A stretch of 64,000 bases of DNA from positions 434,001-498,000 of the forward strand of contig NZ_AUKG01000001.1 of NCBI RefSeq assembly GCF_000424625.1, written 5' to 3'. The position numbers and the translations under genes were made by a program. Of the stretch, positions 8,521 through 15,865 are shown piece by piece. This DNA is from Conexibacter woesei Iso977N. Its GTDB lineage: Bacteria; Actinomycetota; Thermoleophilia; Solirubrobacterales; Solirubrobacteraceae. How positions within the stretch are numbered: position 1 is the stretch's first letter; each line of letters begins with the position of its first letter. Under the pieces are notes generated by a model that worked only from the letters and a program-made list of their open reading frames with translations, was not told the origin of the DNA and did no database searches.

Positions 8521-9618
8521 TCAGCGGGTCCCTTCCGGGGGCGACCAGCCGGCGGGCGTGCCCTCGCGGAGGTGGTCGTAGAGGCCGAGGGCGATCGAGC
8601 CCTGGGTCAGGATGTAGTACTTGGCCAGGAGCACCGGCTTGGCGCGGGTCGGCGCGAAGGCGGCGGCGAGGCCGAGGAGCTGTGCGCGCCGCAGCCACTT
8701 CGGCGCGGTGAGTAGTGCGATGACATGCAGCGCCGGGCCGAAGTAGCGCAGCCAGCGGTGGCTGGCGATCATCATGGTGTACTTGGCCGGCCAGCCGCGC
8801 GGGTCGAGCAGGCCGCCGTGCAGGACGATCGCCCAGGCGTGGGACATCATGCGGCGCTTGCGCGCGGCCTCGCCCTCGACGTCGGGGACCATGCGCTCGG
8901 TGGCATGTGCTTGTGGTTGCTCGACGCAGCGCCAGCCGGCGCGGACGAGCGTGAAGGGGAACTTGAGGTCGTGGCCCATGACGGGGTCGACCTCGACGTA
9001 GGCGTCGCGGCGCGTGGCGTAGATCGCGCCGTTGCCGGCGGTCACCGAGTGCAGCGCGGACTCGCGGGCGCGGAGGAACATCTCGTAGCGCCAGTAGACG
9101 CCCTCCTGGTTGGTGCCGCCGTCGGGGTTGATGAACGACACGCGGCCGCAGACGTAGCCGATGCGCGTGTCGGTCGCGAACGGCGCGACGAGCTTGCGCA
9201 GGGCGTCGTTCTCCCACAGCGCGTTGGCGTCGGAGAACGCGACGACGTCCGCCGTGCTGCGGCGCACGGCGGCGTCCTGCGCGGCGACCTTGCCGCCGCG
9301 CGGGAGGTCCAGGACGACGTCGGCGCCGGCGGCGCGCGCGGCGTCCTGGGTCCCGTCGGTGGAGCCGTCGCAGGCGACGACGACCTCGAGCTTGGCGCGC
9401 GGGTAGTCGAGCGCGAGCGCGTTGGCGACCTTCGCGGCGATGACGTCGCGCTCGGCGTGGGCGGCGACGATCAGCGCGACGGTCGGGAGGTCGTCGTCGC
9501 TCGCGGGGTCCGGCCAGCGCGGGTCGGCGTCGCGCTCGATCGCGGCGAGCGCCGCGCCGTAGCCGACCTGCGCCCACCCGAGCAACCCCGCCGCTGTCCA
9601 GAAGATCCCGCGCCTCAC
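8521..9618 (-). CDS. Membrane glycosyltransferase, family 2
   Basis: GT-A fold glycosyltransferase, about 365 aa, with an N-terminal membrane segment (FWTAAGLLGWAQVGYGAAL) and C-terminal membrane-associated helices, as in processive or polyisoprenyl-linked GT2 enzymes. Seen: VALIVAAHAERDVIAAKV, nucleotide-binding CDGSTDGT, SDAN in place of the usual DxD, and MGHDLKFP. I chose GTG 9618, 7 bp after the GT4 stop; GTG 9666, which overlaps the GT4 gene by 41 bp, is the alternative and would give 381 aa. Second gene of the 10.7-to-6.9 kb polysaccharide operon. Donor and acceptor sugars cannot be told. Confidence 0.82.
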   Translation of the reverse strand: MRRGIFWTAAGLLGWAQVGYGAALAAIERDADPRWPDPASDDDLPTVALIVAAHAERDVIAAKVANALALDYPRAKLEVVVACDGSTDGTQDAARAAGADVVLDLPRGGKVAAQDAAVRRSTADVVAFSDANALWENDALRKLVAPFATDTRIGYVCGRVSFINPDGGTNQEGVYWRYEMFLRARESALHSVTAGNGAIYATRRDAYVEVDPVMGHDLKFPFTLVRAGWRCVEQPQAHATERMVPDVEGEAARKRRMMSHAWAIVLHGGLLDPRGWPAKYTMMIASHRWLRYFGPALHVIALLTAPKWLRRAQLLGLAAAFAPTRAKPVLLAKYYILTQGSIALGLYDHLREGTPAGWSPPEGTR

Positions 9619-9625
9619 GAGCGGT

Positions 9626-10711
9626 TCAACGTAGCCGAAGCTCGTCGTAGAGCGCGACGTGCTCACGCGCGATCGCGTCCCAGGCGTAGGTCGTGCGCGC
9701 GGCCGCGCTCGCCTTGGCCGCCATCGCGGCGCGGGCCTGCGGATCGGCGATCAGCCGCGCCAGCTCGGCGTGGAGTGCCTCGGCGTCGCCGGGTGCGACG
9801 AGCGCGGCGGCGCCGGTCGCCGCGACCTCCGGGAAGCCGCCGACGGCGGAGAGCACGAGCGGGCGACCGAGCCCGAGCGCGGCGTAGAGGACGCCGGACT
9901 GGTCGATCTCCCGGTAGGGCAGCGCGACGACGTCGGCGCGCTTGAGCACGCCCGCCAGCTCGGCGTCGCTGACGAAGCGCGGGACGAGCCGGACACCCGG
10001 CGGCAGCTGCGCCGGCAGCGGCATCCGCGGCATGCCGACGATCCACAGCTCGGCGTCGAGGTCGTGCCAGGCGCGGAGGAGGACGTCGATCCCCTTGTAC
10101 GGGCGCAGCAGGCCGGTGAGCGCGACGACCGGCTTGTCGGTGTCGGGCAGCTCCGGGGGCAGCACGGCTTGCAGGTTCGCCAGGTGCGTGAACGCCCCGT
10201 GCGGGATGACCCGGACGCGCGCGCGGTCGATCCCCAGCTCGTCGGTGAGCCGCCGCGCACCGTGCTCGGAGTGCACGACGACACGATCGACGCGTTCATA
10301 GAGGCGTCGCTGCGCCCGCAGCTGCCCGGCACGCGGCTCGCGCGGGAGGACGTCATGGGCGGTCAAGACGGTCGGCACGTTCCTCGGGAGCAGGTGCACA
10401 TCGACCGGCTGCACCGTCAACCACTGGAAGTGCACGACATCCGCGCGCCTCGCGGCCACCCGCGCATACCCCACCATCTCCGGCCCATGCGCGGCGAGCT
10501 TCGCCACCAACCGCACCCTCGACCCCGGCGCCCCCACCACCCGCCGGTAGAACCGCTCCTCGATCCGGACGCCGGGCGCCTCCGGCACCTCGCCATACGC
10601 GAACCGCGACGTCACCAACGTCACCTCCACCCCCGCCGCCACCAGCGCAGCACTCAGCGCCCGGTCATACGGCGGGGTGAACGCACTCGGATCGACGACA
10701 TCGACGCGCAC
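9626..10711 (-). CDS. Glycosyltransferase family 4
   Basis: GT-B retaining glycosyltransferase of about 361 aa, cytoplasmic face. N-terminus VDVVDPSAFTPPYDRALSAAL opens the acceptor domain; the C-terminal donor domain shows VVALTGLLRPYKGIDVLLRAW, then ADVVALPYREIDQSGVLYAALGLGRPLVLS with the E-x7-E type region. First gene of the leftward polysaccharide operon. GTG 10711 gives the conserved N-terminus; GTG 10723 is possible. Divergent from a 99-aa gene with only 36 bp between starts. The sugar is unknown; the context is exopolysaccharide or capsule synthesis. Confidence 0.85.
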   Translation of the reverse strand: MRVDVVDPSAFTPPYDRALSAALVAAGVEVTLVTSRFAYGEVPEAPGVRIEERFYRRVVGAPGSRVRLVAKLAAHGPEMVGYARVAARRADVVHFQWLTVQPVDVHLLPRNVPTVLTAHDVLPREPRAGQLRAQRRLYERVDRVVVHSEHGARRLTDELGIDRARVRVIPHGAFTHLANLQAVLPPELPDTDKPVVALTGLLRPYKGIDVLLRAWHDLDAELWIVGMPRMPLPAQLPPGVRLVPRFVSDAELAGVLKRADVVALPYREIDQSGVLYAALGLGRPLVLSAVGGFPEVAATGAAALVAPGDAEALHAELARLIADPQARAAMAAKASAAARTTYAWDAIAREHVALYDELRLR

Positions 10712-10721
10712 AGCGCGCGCC

Positions 10722-10740
10722 ACGCTACTCGGTGTAGAAC
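10722..10740. promoter_or_regulatory. Back-to-back -10 elements of divergent genes
   Basis: Rightward TAGAAC (10735-10740) ends 7 nt before GTG 10748. Leftward TAGCGT (10727 to 10722) ends 10 nt before GTG 10711. The two promoters sit inside 36 bp, so RNA polymerase should not occupy both at once. Confidence 0.5.
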
Positions 10741-10747
10741 ACCAGCC

Positions 10748-11047
10748 GTGGACGTCGAGTTCATCAAGCTGGAGGGCCTCGTCACCATGGACGGGGACGA
10801 AGCGTCCGTGCAGTTCCGCCTGCACTACCTGCGCCCCGACGGCCTGTCGATCCTCAACGGCGGCCAGATGGGCTGGGAGCCCGGCTACGTCCCGCGGCCG
10901 GACGCGCTCGACCTCGTCGTCGCGACGTTCCTCTCCGACGCCAAGCTCGACCTGGCCAAGGCCGACGAGTGGCTGGACTCAGACGAGCCGCGCGACGGCC
11001 TCGTGCTCGTCTACGACGACGAAGCCCGCCGGCGGCTGAGTCCCTAG
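10748..11047 (+). CDS. Small acidic protein of unknown function
   Basis: 99 aa from GTG 10748, which follows a -10 hexamer by 7 nt; longer frames reading through this region are not used. No recognised domain. The sequence is acidic and looks like a compact alpha/beta protein: two beta-like stretches (VDVEFIKLEGLVTMDG, ASVQFRLHYLRPDG), a WEPGY turn, a hydrophobic helix (ALDLVVATFLSD) and a charged C-terminal helix. No signal peptide or membrane segment, so cytoplasmic. Divergent from the polysaccharide GT4 gene and convergent with the MFS exporter gene, with which it shares a CTAG at the stop codons. Codon use matches neighbours, so I consider it real. Confidence 0.7.
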   Translation: MDVEFIKLEGLVTMDGDEASVQFRLHYLRPDGLSILNGGQMGWEPGYVPRPDALDLVVATFLSDAKLDLAKADEWLDSDEPRDGLVLVYDDEARRRLSP

Positions 11048-11054
11048 GCCGCCG
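11030..11054. terminator. Bidirectional terminator hairpin
   Basis: CGGCGGC (11030-11036) pairs with GCCGCCG (11048-11054) across an 11-nt loop that holds the CTAG shared by both convergent stop codons. No U-tract. Confidence 0.45.
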
Positions 11055-12489
11055 CGGCGGCCAGCTCCTGCTCGTCGCGCGCTCGCATCGGCAGGCGGAA
11101 GATGAGCAGGAACGCGCCGGCCAGTGGGGCCAGGCAGGCCCAGGCGGTGATCTGGAGGGCCTCGGGCGGCAGGTGGTGCCTGAAGGCCGAGAAGAAGATC
11201 GTCCCCAGCACCGCGACGCCGAGCGAGGTCGAGAGCTGCTGGGTCGCCTCGAGCACGCCGGAGGCAGAGCCGACCTCGTCCATGTTGACGCTGCCGAGCA
11301 CGAAGCCGAACAGCTGGGCGAAGCTCGTGCCCGCCCCCGCGCCGACGAGCAGGAGCCCGGGCACGAGGTCCCAGGTCCCGGCGCTGTCGGCGCCGGTGAG
11401 GACCAGCGCGATGACGACGTTGCCGATGGCGATCAGCACGATCCCGATGTGCAGCAGGTGGCGGCCGAGGCGCTCGACCAGCGCGAAGGAGATCGTCATG
11501 CCGATCACGATCCCGATGACCATCGGCGTCAGCGTCAGGCCCGCGTGCAGCGGCGACCAGCCCTCGCCGAGCTGCCCGTAGAGCGAGACGCAGAGCAACA
11601 ACCCTGAGAACGCGCCGAAGAAGAACAGCACGACGGCGATCCCGCTGAGGTAGTCGCGGTTGCGCAGCAGCGAGGGCTCGATCAGCGCGTTCTCCTCGTG
11701 GCTGCGCTCATGGCGCATGAAGGCGTACAACAACCCGAGGCCGGCGGCGATCATCGCGAACGTCCACAGCGGCCAGCCGCTCTCCTGGCCCTGGATCAGC
11801 GGGTAGATGATGGCCAGCACCGCGAGGCCGACGAGGCCCACGCCGCCGAGGTCGAGCTTCAGCTGCGGGCGATGGGGGCTGTCGGGCAGCGACGGGATCG
11901 CGGCCGCCAGCGCGGCGATGCCGATCGGGACGTTGATCAGGAACACCAGGCGCCAGCCGACGTCCAGCCAGTTGGCGTCGATCAGCGCACCGGCGACGAT
12001 CGGGGCCAGCAGCAGCGGCACGCCGGTCGCCGGGCCGAGGAAGCCCATGGCCCTGTCGAACTCGGACTGGTTGGGGAAGACCTGCTTCAGGAAGCCGAAG
12101 CCCTGCGGGATCATCAGCGCGCCGAACGCGCCCTGGAGCGCGCGGCAGGCGATCAGGACCGGCATCGACGGCGCCGCGGCGCAGGCGGCCGAGAACAGCG
12201 TGAAGCCGGCGGAACCGATCAGGAAGACGCGGCGGCGGCCGAAGATGTCGCCCAGCCGGGCGCCCGCGATCAGCAGGACGGCGAACGCGAGCGTGTAGCC
12301 GGCGGCGATCCACTGCAGCGCCGAGGCGGAGCCGCCGAGGTCCTGGCGGACCGACGGGCCGGCGATGTTGGCGATCGTGGCGTCCATCGCGTCCATCACG
12401 TTGGCGGTCATCACGACGGCGAGCACGACCCAGCGCAGGCGGAAGGGCTGGTCGTCGGTGGTTGGGGAGGGAGAGGAGGAGAGGGTCAT
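11044..12489 (-). CDS. MFS drug exporter, DHA2 (14-TM) type
   Basis: Inner-membrane drug:H+ antiporter-like protein of 481 aa; length and hydrophobic pattern fit the 14-helix DHA2 group (EmrB/QacA). Seen: helix 1 with VVMTANVMDAMDATIANIAGPS (motif D1 region), motif A GARLGDIFGRRRVF, motif B CRALQGAFGALMIP, and motif C GFLGPATGVPLLLAPIVAGAL. ATG 12489 is chosen; a TTG start further upstream would fall inside the first operator. Divergent from a TetR gene, with two related operators between them, one on each promoter. The pair is a standard inducible efflux module: TetR represses exporter and itself until a ligand binds. Substrate not predictable. Confidence 0.9.
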   Translation of the reverse strand: MTLSSSPSPTTDDQPFRLRWVVLAVVMTANVMDAMDATIANIAGPSVRQDLGGSASALQWIAAGYTLAFAVLLIAGARLGDIFGRRRVFLIGSAGFTLFSAACAAAPSMPVLIACRALQGAFGALMIPQGFGFLKQVFPNQSEFDRAMGFLGPATGVPLLLAPIVAGALIDANWLDVGWRLVFLINVPIGIAALAAAIPSLPDSPHRPQLKLDLGGVGLVGLAVLAIIYPLIQGQESGWPLWTFAMIAAGLGLLYAFMRHERSHEENALIEPSLLRNRDYLSGIAVVLFFFGAFSGLLLCVSLYGQLGEGWSPLHAGLTLTPMVIGIVIGMTISFALVERLGRHLLHIGIVLIAIGNVVIALVLTGADSAGTWDLVPGLLLVGAGAGTSFAQLFGFVLGSVNMDEVGSASGVLEATQQLSTSLGVAVLGTIFFSAFRHHLPPEALQITAWACLAPLAGAFLLIFRLPMRARDEQELAAAAA

Positions 12490-12499
12490 GGTTGTTGGC

Positions 12500-12518
12500 T
12501 TACCGGTCGTCAAGTAAC
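12500..12518. promoter_or_regulatory. TetR operator copy 1 (exporter side)
   Basis: TTACCGGTCGTCAAGTAAC, with outer TTAC/GTAA symmetry; it covers the exporter promoter just upstream of ATG 12489. Shares the ACCGG-CGTCAAGTAAC core with the second copy 41 bp away. Confidence 0.6.
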
Positions 12519-12540
12519 TGGGAGGACCGCCACCATAGCG

Positions 12541-12564
12541 GTAATTGACCGGCCGTCAAGTAAC
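12541..12564. promoter_or_regulatory. TetR operator copy 2 (regulator side)
   Basis: Imperfect palindrome at 12541-12564: left arm GTAATTGAC, right arm GTCAAGTAAC, centre CGGCC. It overlaps the TAACCT -10 (12561-12566) of the tetR gene, as expected for autorepression. Confidence 0.65.
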
Positions 12565-12574
12565 CTGTCCGGAG

Positions 12575-13153
12575 ATGGCACGACCACGCGGCAGCCAGGG
12601 CATCGAGACGCGCGAGCGGATCCTCGACGTCGCGCAGGAGCTGTTCACACGCCAGGGCTACGACAAGACGTCGCTGCGCGACATCGCCGAGCGGCTGGAG
12701 ATCACCAAGGCGGCGCTCTACTACTACTTCGAGCGCAAGGAGGACATCCTCCTGGAGCTCCACCGCCGCCTGCAGGTGCTGGGGTCGGGCCTGCTCGACG
12801 CGCTCGAGGCGGCGCCCGACGGGCCTGCGCGCTACGCGATCTGGCCGCGCCTGGCGGAGGAGATGATCGACTTCATGGTGGACAACCGCGAGCTGATCCT
12901 CCTGCACGACCGCAACCGCAACGCGTTCGCCGGCATCGCCGCGCGGATCGCCGAGGAGGATCCGGGCATCGAGGCGCGCTTTGCGCGGATCATCGGCTCG
13001 GAAGCGATCCCGCTGCGCGAGCGGGTCCGGATGGCGGCCGTGGTCGGGACGATCACCGAGGTGTTCGCGGAGAGCGCGAACGCGTTCGCGGACGAGGACC
13101 CCGAGCAGATCGCCGCGCTGGTGCGCGAGGCGATCGGGGACCTGCTGCGCTGA
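12575..13153 (+). CDS. TetR family repressor
   Basis: 192-aa TetR/AcrR-type repressor. N-terminal helix-turn-helix: GIETRERILDVAQELFTRQGYDKTSLRDIAERLEI then TKAALYYYFERKEDIL (residues 8-60), which is the family consensus. The remaining helices form the ligand and dimer domain, unlike any subclass I can name. ATG 12575 lies 8 nt after the -10 TAACCT, which is itself in an operator, so autorepression and leaderless translation are both likely. An upstream TTG start would be within the operator. Probable target: the divergent MFS exporter. Confidence 0.92.
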   Translation: MARPRGSQGIETRERILDVAQELFTRQGYDKTSLRDIAERLEITKAALYYYFERKEDILLELHRRLQVLGSGLLDALEAAPDGPARYAIWPRLAEEMIDFMVDNRELILLHDRNRNAFAGIAARIAEEDPGIEARFARIIGSEAIPLRERVRMAAVVGTITEVFAESANAFADEDPEQIAALVREAIGDLLR

Positions 13154-13165
13154 CGGACCGCCAGT

Positions 13166-13189
13166 TCTGGGGAACCGCTGCGTTCCAGA
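13166..13189 (+). terminator. Hairpin after tetR gene
   Basis: TCTGG and AAC pair with GTT and CCAGA around a CGCTGC loop, with a two-base bulge, in the 40-bp gap between the tetR stop and the next ATG. Weak, no U-tract. Confidence 0.35.
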
Positions 13190-13193
13190 CCAC

Positions 13194-14657
13194 ATGTTCC
13201 GGGTCTGGGGAGTGCTCGCGGGTGTCGTCGTGCTGTTGGTCTTCGGGGCGGGGAGCGCTGCGGCGTTCGACCCCGTGACCGAGGCCACCAACTTCTCCAA
13301 GACGCTGGAGCGGCAGGCGACGTACCTCGACCCGCCGGTGCAGCTGCTGCTGCGGAGGGTGAGCCTGCAGAACGGGCTGGCGGCGACCGCGGCGCAGGCG
13401 AGGGATCCCGAGCGCGAGTTCGTCAGCGACCTGTGCTGGAACGGTGTGGACGGCTGCGCGGGCGACCCGCGGCTGTACGACTGGAAGAGCAAGGACTACG
13501 GGTTGGTCGAGCCGGTCCTGTTCACGGCGCGCAACGGCGCGACGCTGAGCGGGCACGTGTGGGCGACGCGGTCCGGGCCGGCGCAGCGGCCGGGCGTCGT
13601 GATCACCAACGGGTCGGTGCAGGCCGACGAGCAGATGTACTGGTACGCGGCGCAGGCGCTGGCCAAGGCGGGGTACGTGGTCCTGACGTTCGACCCGCAG
13701 GGGCAAGGGCAGTCGGACACCCTCGGCGAGGGCGCCGATGCCGGCGAGGGGACGCCGTCGCAGACCGACGGGCGGCCGTTCTTCGACGGGACGGTGGACG
13801 CGCTGGACTTCTTCCTGTCGACGAGGGCGAGGCCGTACGAGCCGCGGCCGTCGTGCGCGTCGGGGACGTCGCACGCGGCCAAGCAGGACCGGCGCGTGGC
13901 GGCGGGGCTCGACACGGGGTACAACCCGTTCGCGTCGCTCGTGGATGCTTCGCGGATCGGGCTCGCGGGGCACTCGTACGGCGCGGCGGGCGTGTCGTAC
14001 GTCGCGCAGTGGGACCCGCGGGTCAAGGCGGTCGTGGCGTGGGACAACCTCGGCGAGCCCGCCGCCTCGGGGGTGGCCGGCCCGGACGGCGCGTCGCTCG
14101 GTGAGGGATCGTGCGTGGACGCGTCGCAGCGCACGACGCCGCCGATCACGAAGCCCGGCCTCGGGATCTCCGCGGACTACGGCCTGCCGGCGACGCCGAA
14201 CCTGTCGCAGCCGGACCCGGACGGGAAGTCGGCGGCCTCGCACGCGTACACGGCGGCGGGCGTGGACTCGGGCGAGCTGATCATCCGCGGCGGCTCGCAC
14301 CTCGACTTCTCCTACATCCCGAACCCGGCGTTCGGCGCGTCGCTGCGCGGCCCGGACCTCGCGGCCTGGTACACGACGGCGTGGTTCGACAAGTACGTGA
14401 AGGGCGACGCGAGCGCCGACGCGCGGTTGCTCAGCGATCGCTGGCGGTCCGATCCCTTGGGCGCGGCCGTCGACCCGAGGCACGACCCGAACGACCTGTC
14501 GTTCTACTACCACTCGCGCCTGGCGATCCACCGCGCCGACGGGAGCGCCGTCGGCTGCGAGGACCTGCGGGACGGCTGCCCGGCGCTGACGTCGGATGAC
14601 GGAGCGGGCTCCGCGCCGTACTCCTACATCAAGACCGACACGTCACCCGACCGCTAG
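13194..14657 (+). CDS. Secreted alpha/beta hydrolase
   Basis: 487 aa with a Sec signal peptide (hydrophobic VLAGVVVLLVFGAG, AAA cleavage region near residue 24), so exported. Alpha/beta hydrolase core from about residue 105: cap-forming N-terminal segment, GVVITNGSVQ oxyanion region, FDPQGQGQSD, nucleophile elbow LAGHSYGAAG with Ser261, and a late His in GGSHLDF. Cys81, Cys88 and other Cys suggest disulfides, consistent with the cell exterior. Large insertions between strands distinguish it from simple esterases; a peptidase, esterase or lipase role is possible. Start ATG 13194 gives the complete signal peptide. It overlaps the convergent GNAT gene by 15 bp at the 3' end. Confidence 0.85.
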   Translation: MFRVWGVLAGVVVLLVFGAGSAAAFDPVTEATNFSKTLERQATYLDPPVQLLLRRVSLQNGLAATAAQARDPEREFVSDLCWNGVDGCAGDPRLYDWKSKDYGLVEPVLFTARNGATLSGHVWATRSGPAQRPGVVITNGSVQADEQMYWYAAQALAKAGYVVLTFDPQGQGQSDTLGEGADAGEGTPSQTDGRPFFDGTVDALDFFLSTRARPYEPRPSCASGTSHAAKQDRRVAAGLDTGYNPFASLVDASRIGLAGHSYGAAGVSYVAQWDPRVKAVVAWDNLGEPAASGVAGPDGASLGEGSCVDASQRTTPPITKPGLGISADYGLPATPNLSQPDPDGKSAASHAYTAAGVDSGELIIRGGSHLDFSYIPNPAFGASLRGPDLAAWYTTAWFDKYVKGDASADARLLSDRWRSDPLGAAVDPRHDPNDLSFYYHSRLAIHRADGSAVGCEDLRDGCPALTSDDGAGSAPYSYIKTDTSPDR

Positions 14658-15140
14658 CGCCCAGACGTTGCAGCGCATCCTGTGACCGGGCGGGTACTCG
14701 ACGTCGGCATCGCGTTCCAGGAGCGCGAACCCGGCGCGCTCGCAGACGCGGTTCGAGGCGACGTTCTCGACGTTCGGGAACGCGACGATCCTCGCCAAGC
14801 CGGCTTCCCTGGCCGCCACCTCGGCCCGCGCGACGGCAAGTCGCGTGCCCGCGCTCGCGAGCCCCCTGCCATGGAGGTCCTTCCTGACCGACCACCCCAT
14901 CTCCAGGACCACCTCCCCCCTCCACTCCGACTCCCAGAACCCGACCCACCCCGCACGCCGCCCATCCCCATCGACCACCACGAAGCACCACTCAGCGGCG
15001 ACATACCTCTCCTGCCGATCAGCAAGCTTCTCCGCCGTCTCCGGCCCCCCGAGATGCTCCATCTGCTCCGGATCGCCATTGAGCTCCACGAGCAACCCCG
15101 CATCCCGCTCCGCCCACCGCTCCAACCGCACATCACCCAT
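14643..15140 (-). CDS. GNAT acetyltransferase, RimJ/RimL-like
   Basis: 165-aa acetyl-CoA-dependent N-acetyltransferase. Acetyl-CoA pyrophosphate-binding motif VRKDLHGRGLASAGTRLAV (about residues 85-103; R/Q-x-x-G-x-G/A pattern as HGRGLA), then the VENVASNRVCERAGF block typical of the RimJ/RimL branch. Length is normal. The ATG follows a TAGGGT -10 by 6 nt. Divergent from acpS, 54 bp between start codons, and overlapping the secreted hydrolase tail by 15 bp. Target amine (protein N-terminus, antibiotic or small molecule) unknown. Confidence 0.85.
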   Translation of the reverse strand: MGDVRLERWAERDAGLLVELNGDPEQMEHLGGPETAEKLADRQERYVAAEWCFVVVDGDGRRAGWVGFWESEWRGEVVLEMGWSVRKDLHGRGLASAGTRLAVARAEVAAREAGLARIVAFPNVENVASNRVCERAGFALLERDADVEYPPGHRMRCNVWALAVG

Positions 15141-15146
15141 CCCCCG

Positions 15147-15152
15147 ACCCTA
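15147..15152 (-). promoter_or_regulatory. Leaderless -10 element of GNAT gene
   Basis: TAGGGT on the minus strand, 6 nt before ATG 15140. Confidence 0.5.
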
Positions 15153-15181
15153 CGCGGCACACCGGCAAACGCGGCGCGGGA

Positions 15182-15187
15182 TAGGGT
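15182..15187 (+). promoter_or_regulatory. Leaderless -10 element of acpS
   Basis: TAGGGT, 7 nt before ATG 15195; mirror image of the promoter of the divergent GNAT gene 30 bp away. Confidence 0.55.
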
Positions 15188-15194
15188 CCCGGGC

Positions 15195-15554
15195 ATGCGG
15201 GTGGGCATTGATCTGGTGAAGGTCGCGAGTGTTGCTGAGGCCGTGGAGGAGCATGGGCAGCGGTATCTGGATCGGGTCTACACCGCGCAGGAGCAGGCCG
15301 ATTGCCGGGGTGAGGCGTTGAAGCTCGCGGCGCGGTTCGCTGCCAAGGAGGCGGTGATGAAGGTCCTGGAGGTGAAGCGCGACGAGGCGGTCGCTTGGAC
15401 CGACATCGAGGTCATTCGGCAGACCGAGGGCGCTCCGAGGGTCGCGCTGCACGGCACCGCGGCGGAAGCCGCCAGGAGCGGCGGAATCTCCGACCTGGCG
15501 CTCTCCTTCACCCATGAGGACGAGTACGCGGCCGCTGTCGTCGTGGGGACATAG
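15195..15554 (+). CDS. acpS: Holo-[acyl-carrier-protein] synthase
   Basis: 119-aa AcpS-type 4'-phosphopantetheinyl transferase: transfers phosphopantetheine from CoA to a carrier-protein serine. Signature N-terminus MRVGIDLVKV with metal-binding Asp6, and RFAAKEAVMKVL with Glu52; C-terminal LSFTHEDEYAAAVVV is the usual AcpS end. Length is standard. It is the first gene of the rightward cluster; the next gene, 50 bp on, is a carrier protein, so this enzyme is well placed to load it. It may also serve fatty acid synthesis, since I see no other acpS in the window. A leaderless -10 precedes the ATG. Confidence 0.92.
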   Translation: MRVGIDLVKVASVAEAVEEHGQRYLDRVYTAQEQADCRGEALKLAARFAAKEAVMKVLEVKRDEAVAWTDIEVIRQTEGAPRVALHGTAAEAARSGGISDLALSFTHEDEYAAAVVVGT

Positions 15555-15577
15555 GCAGGCGGCCTTGCATCCACCGG

Positions 15578-15605
15578 TCAAGATCTCCACCGAGAGCACC
15601 GATAA
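15578..15605 (+). promoter_or_regulatory. Sigma-28-like promoter of carrier-protein operon
   Basis: TCAA (15578-15581), 16-nt spacer, ACCGATAA (15598-15605): the same layout as the flagellin promoter. Transcription should start near 15612, 1-2 nt before GTG 15614, as at the other copies of this motif that lie 7-9 nt from a start codon. Inference from sequence only. Confidence 0.5.
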
Positions 15606-15865
15606 TGACGGACGTGTCTTTTCCCGAAGTCCGTGAGATCGTCAAGGAGCACGGCCGCCTCGCGGCCGACGTGGAGACGCTCGCCGATGGCGACTCCCTC
15701 TACGAGGCGGGCATGACCTCGCATGCGAGCGTCAACGTGATGCTCGCGCTCGAGGACGCCTTCGACGTCGAGTTCCCCGACGAGATGCTGAAGCGCTCCG
15801 TCTTCGAGTCGGTCGCGTCGATCGCCGCCGCCCTGCAGCAGCTCGACGCGCCGCTCGTGGCATGA
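15605..15865 (+). CDS. Acyl-carrier-like protein for aminoacyl groups
   Basis: 86-aa stand-alone carrier protein. The phosphopantetheine serine is Ser39 in EAGMTSHASVNVMLALEDAF; canonical ACPs have DSL here, this one has TSH, which marks the special carrier proteins served by amino acid:carrier-protein ligases rather than fatty acid ACP. The protein is acidic and helical, with FPDEMLKRSVFESVASIAAAL as helices III-IV. If transcribed from the sigma-28-like promoter, translation would begin at GTG 15614 instead of ATG 15605. The stop overlaps the next start (ATGA). Expected to be pantetheinylated by AcpS and aminoacylated by the ligase three genes along. Confidence 0.88.
   Translation: MTDVSFPEVREIVKEHGRLAADVETLADGDSLYEAGMTSHASVNVMLALEDAFDVEFPDEMLKRSVFESVASIAAALQQLDAPLVA

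Noticed and set aside
15195-15865. Fatty acid synthesis locus suggested by acpS plus carrier protein
   Set aside because: No ketosynthase, malonyltransferase or reductase follows; the carrier has TSH rather than DSL and is next to an aminoacyl ligase.
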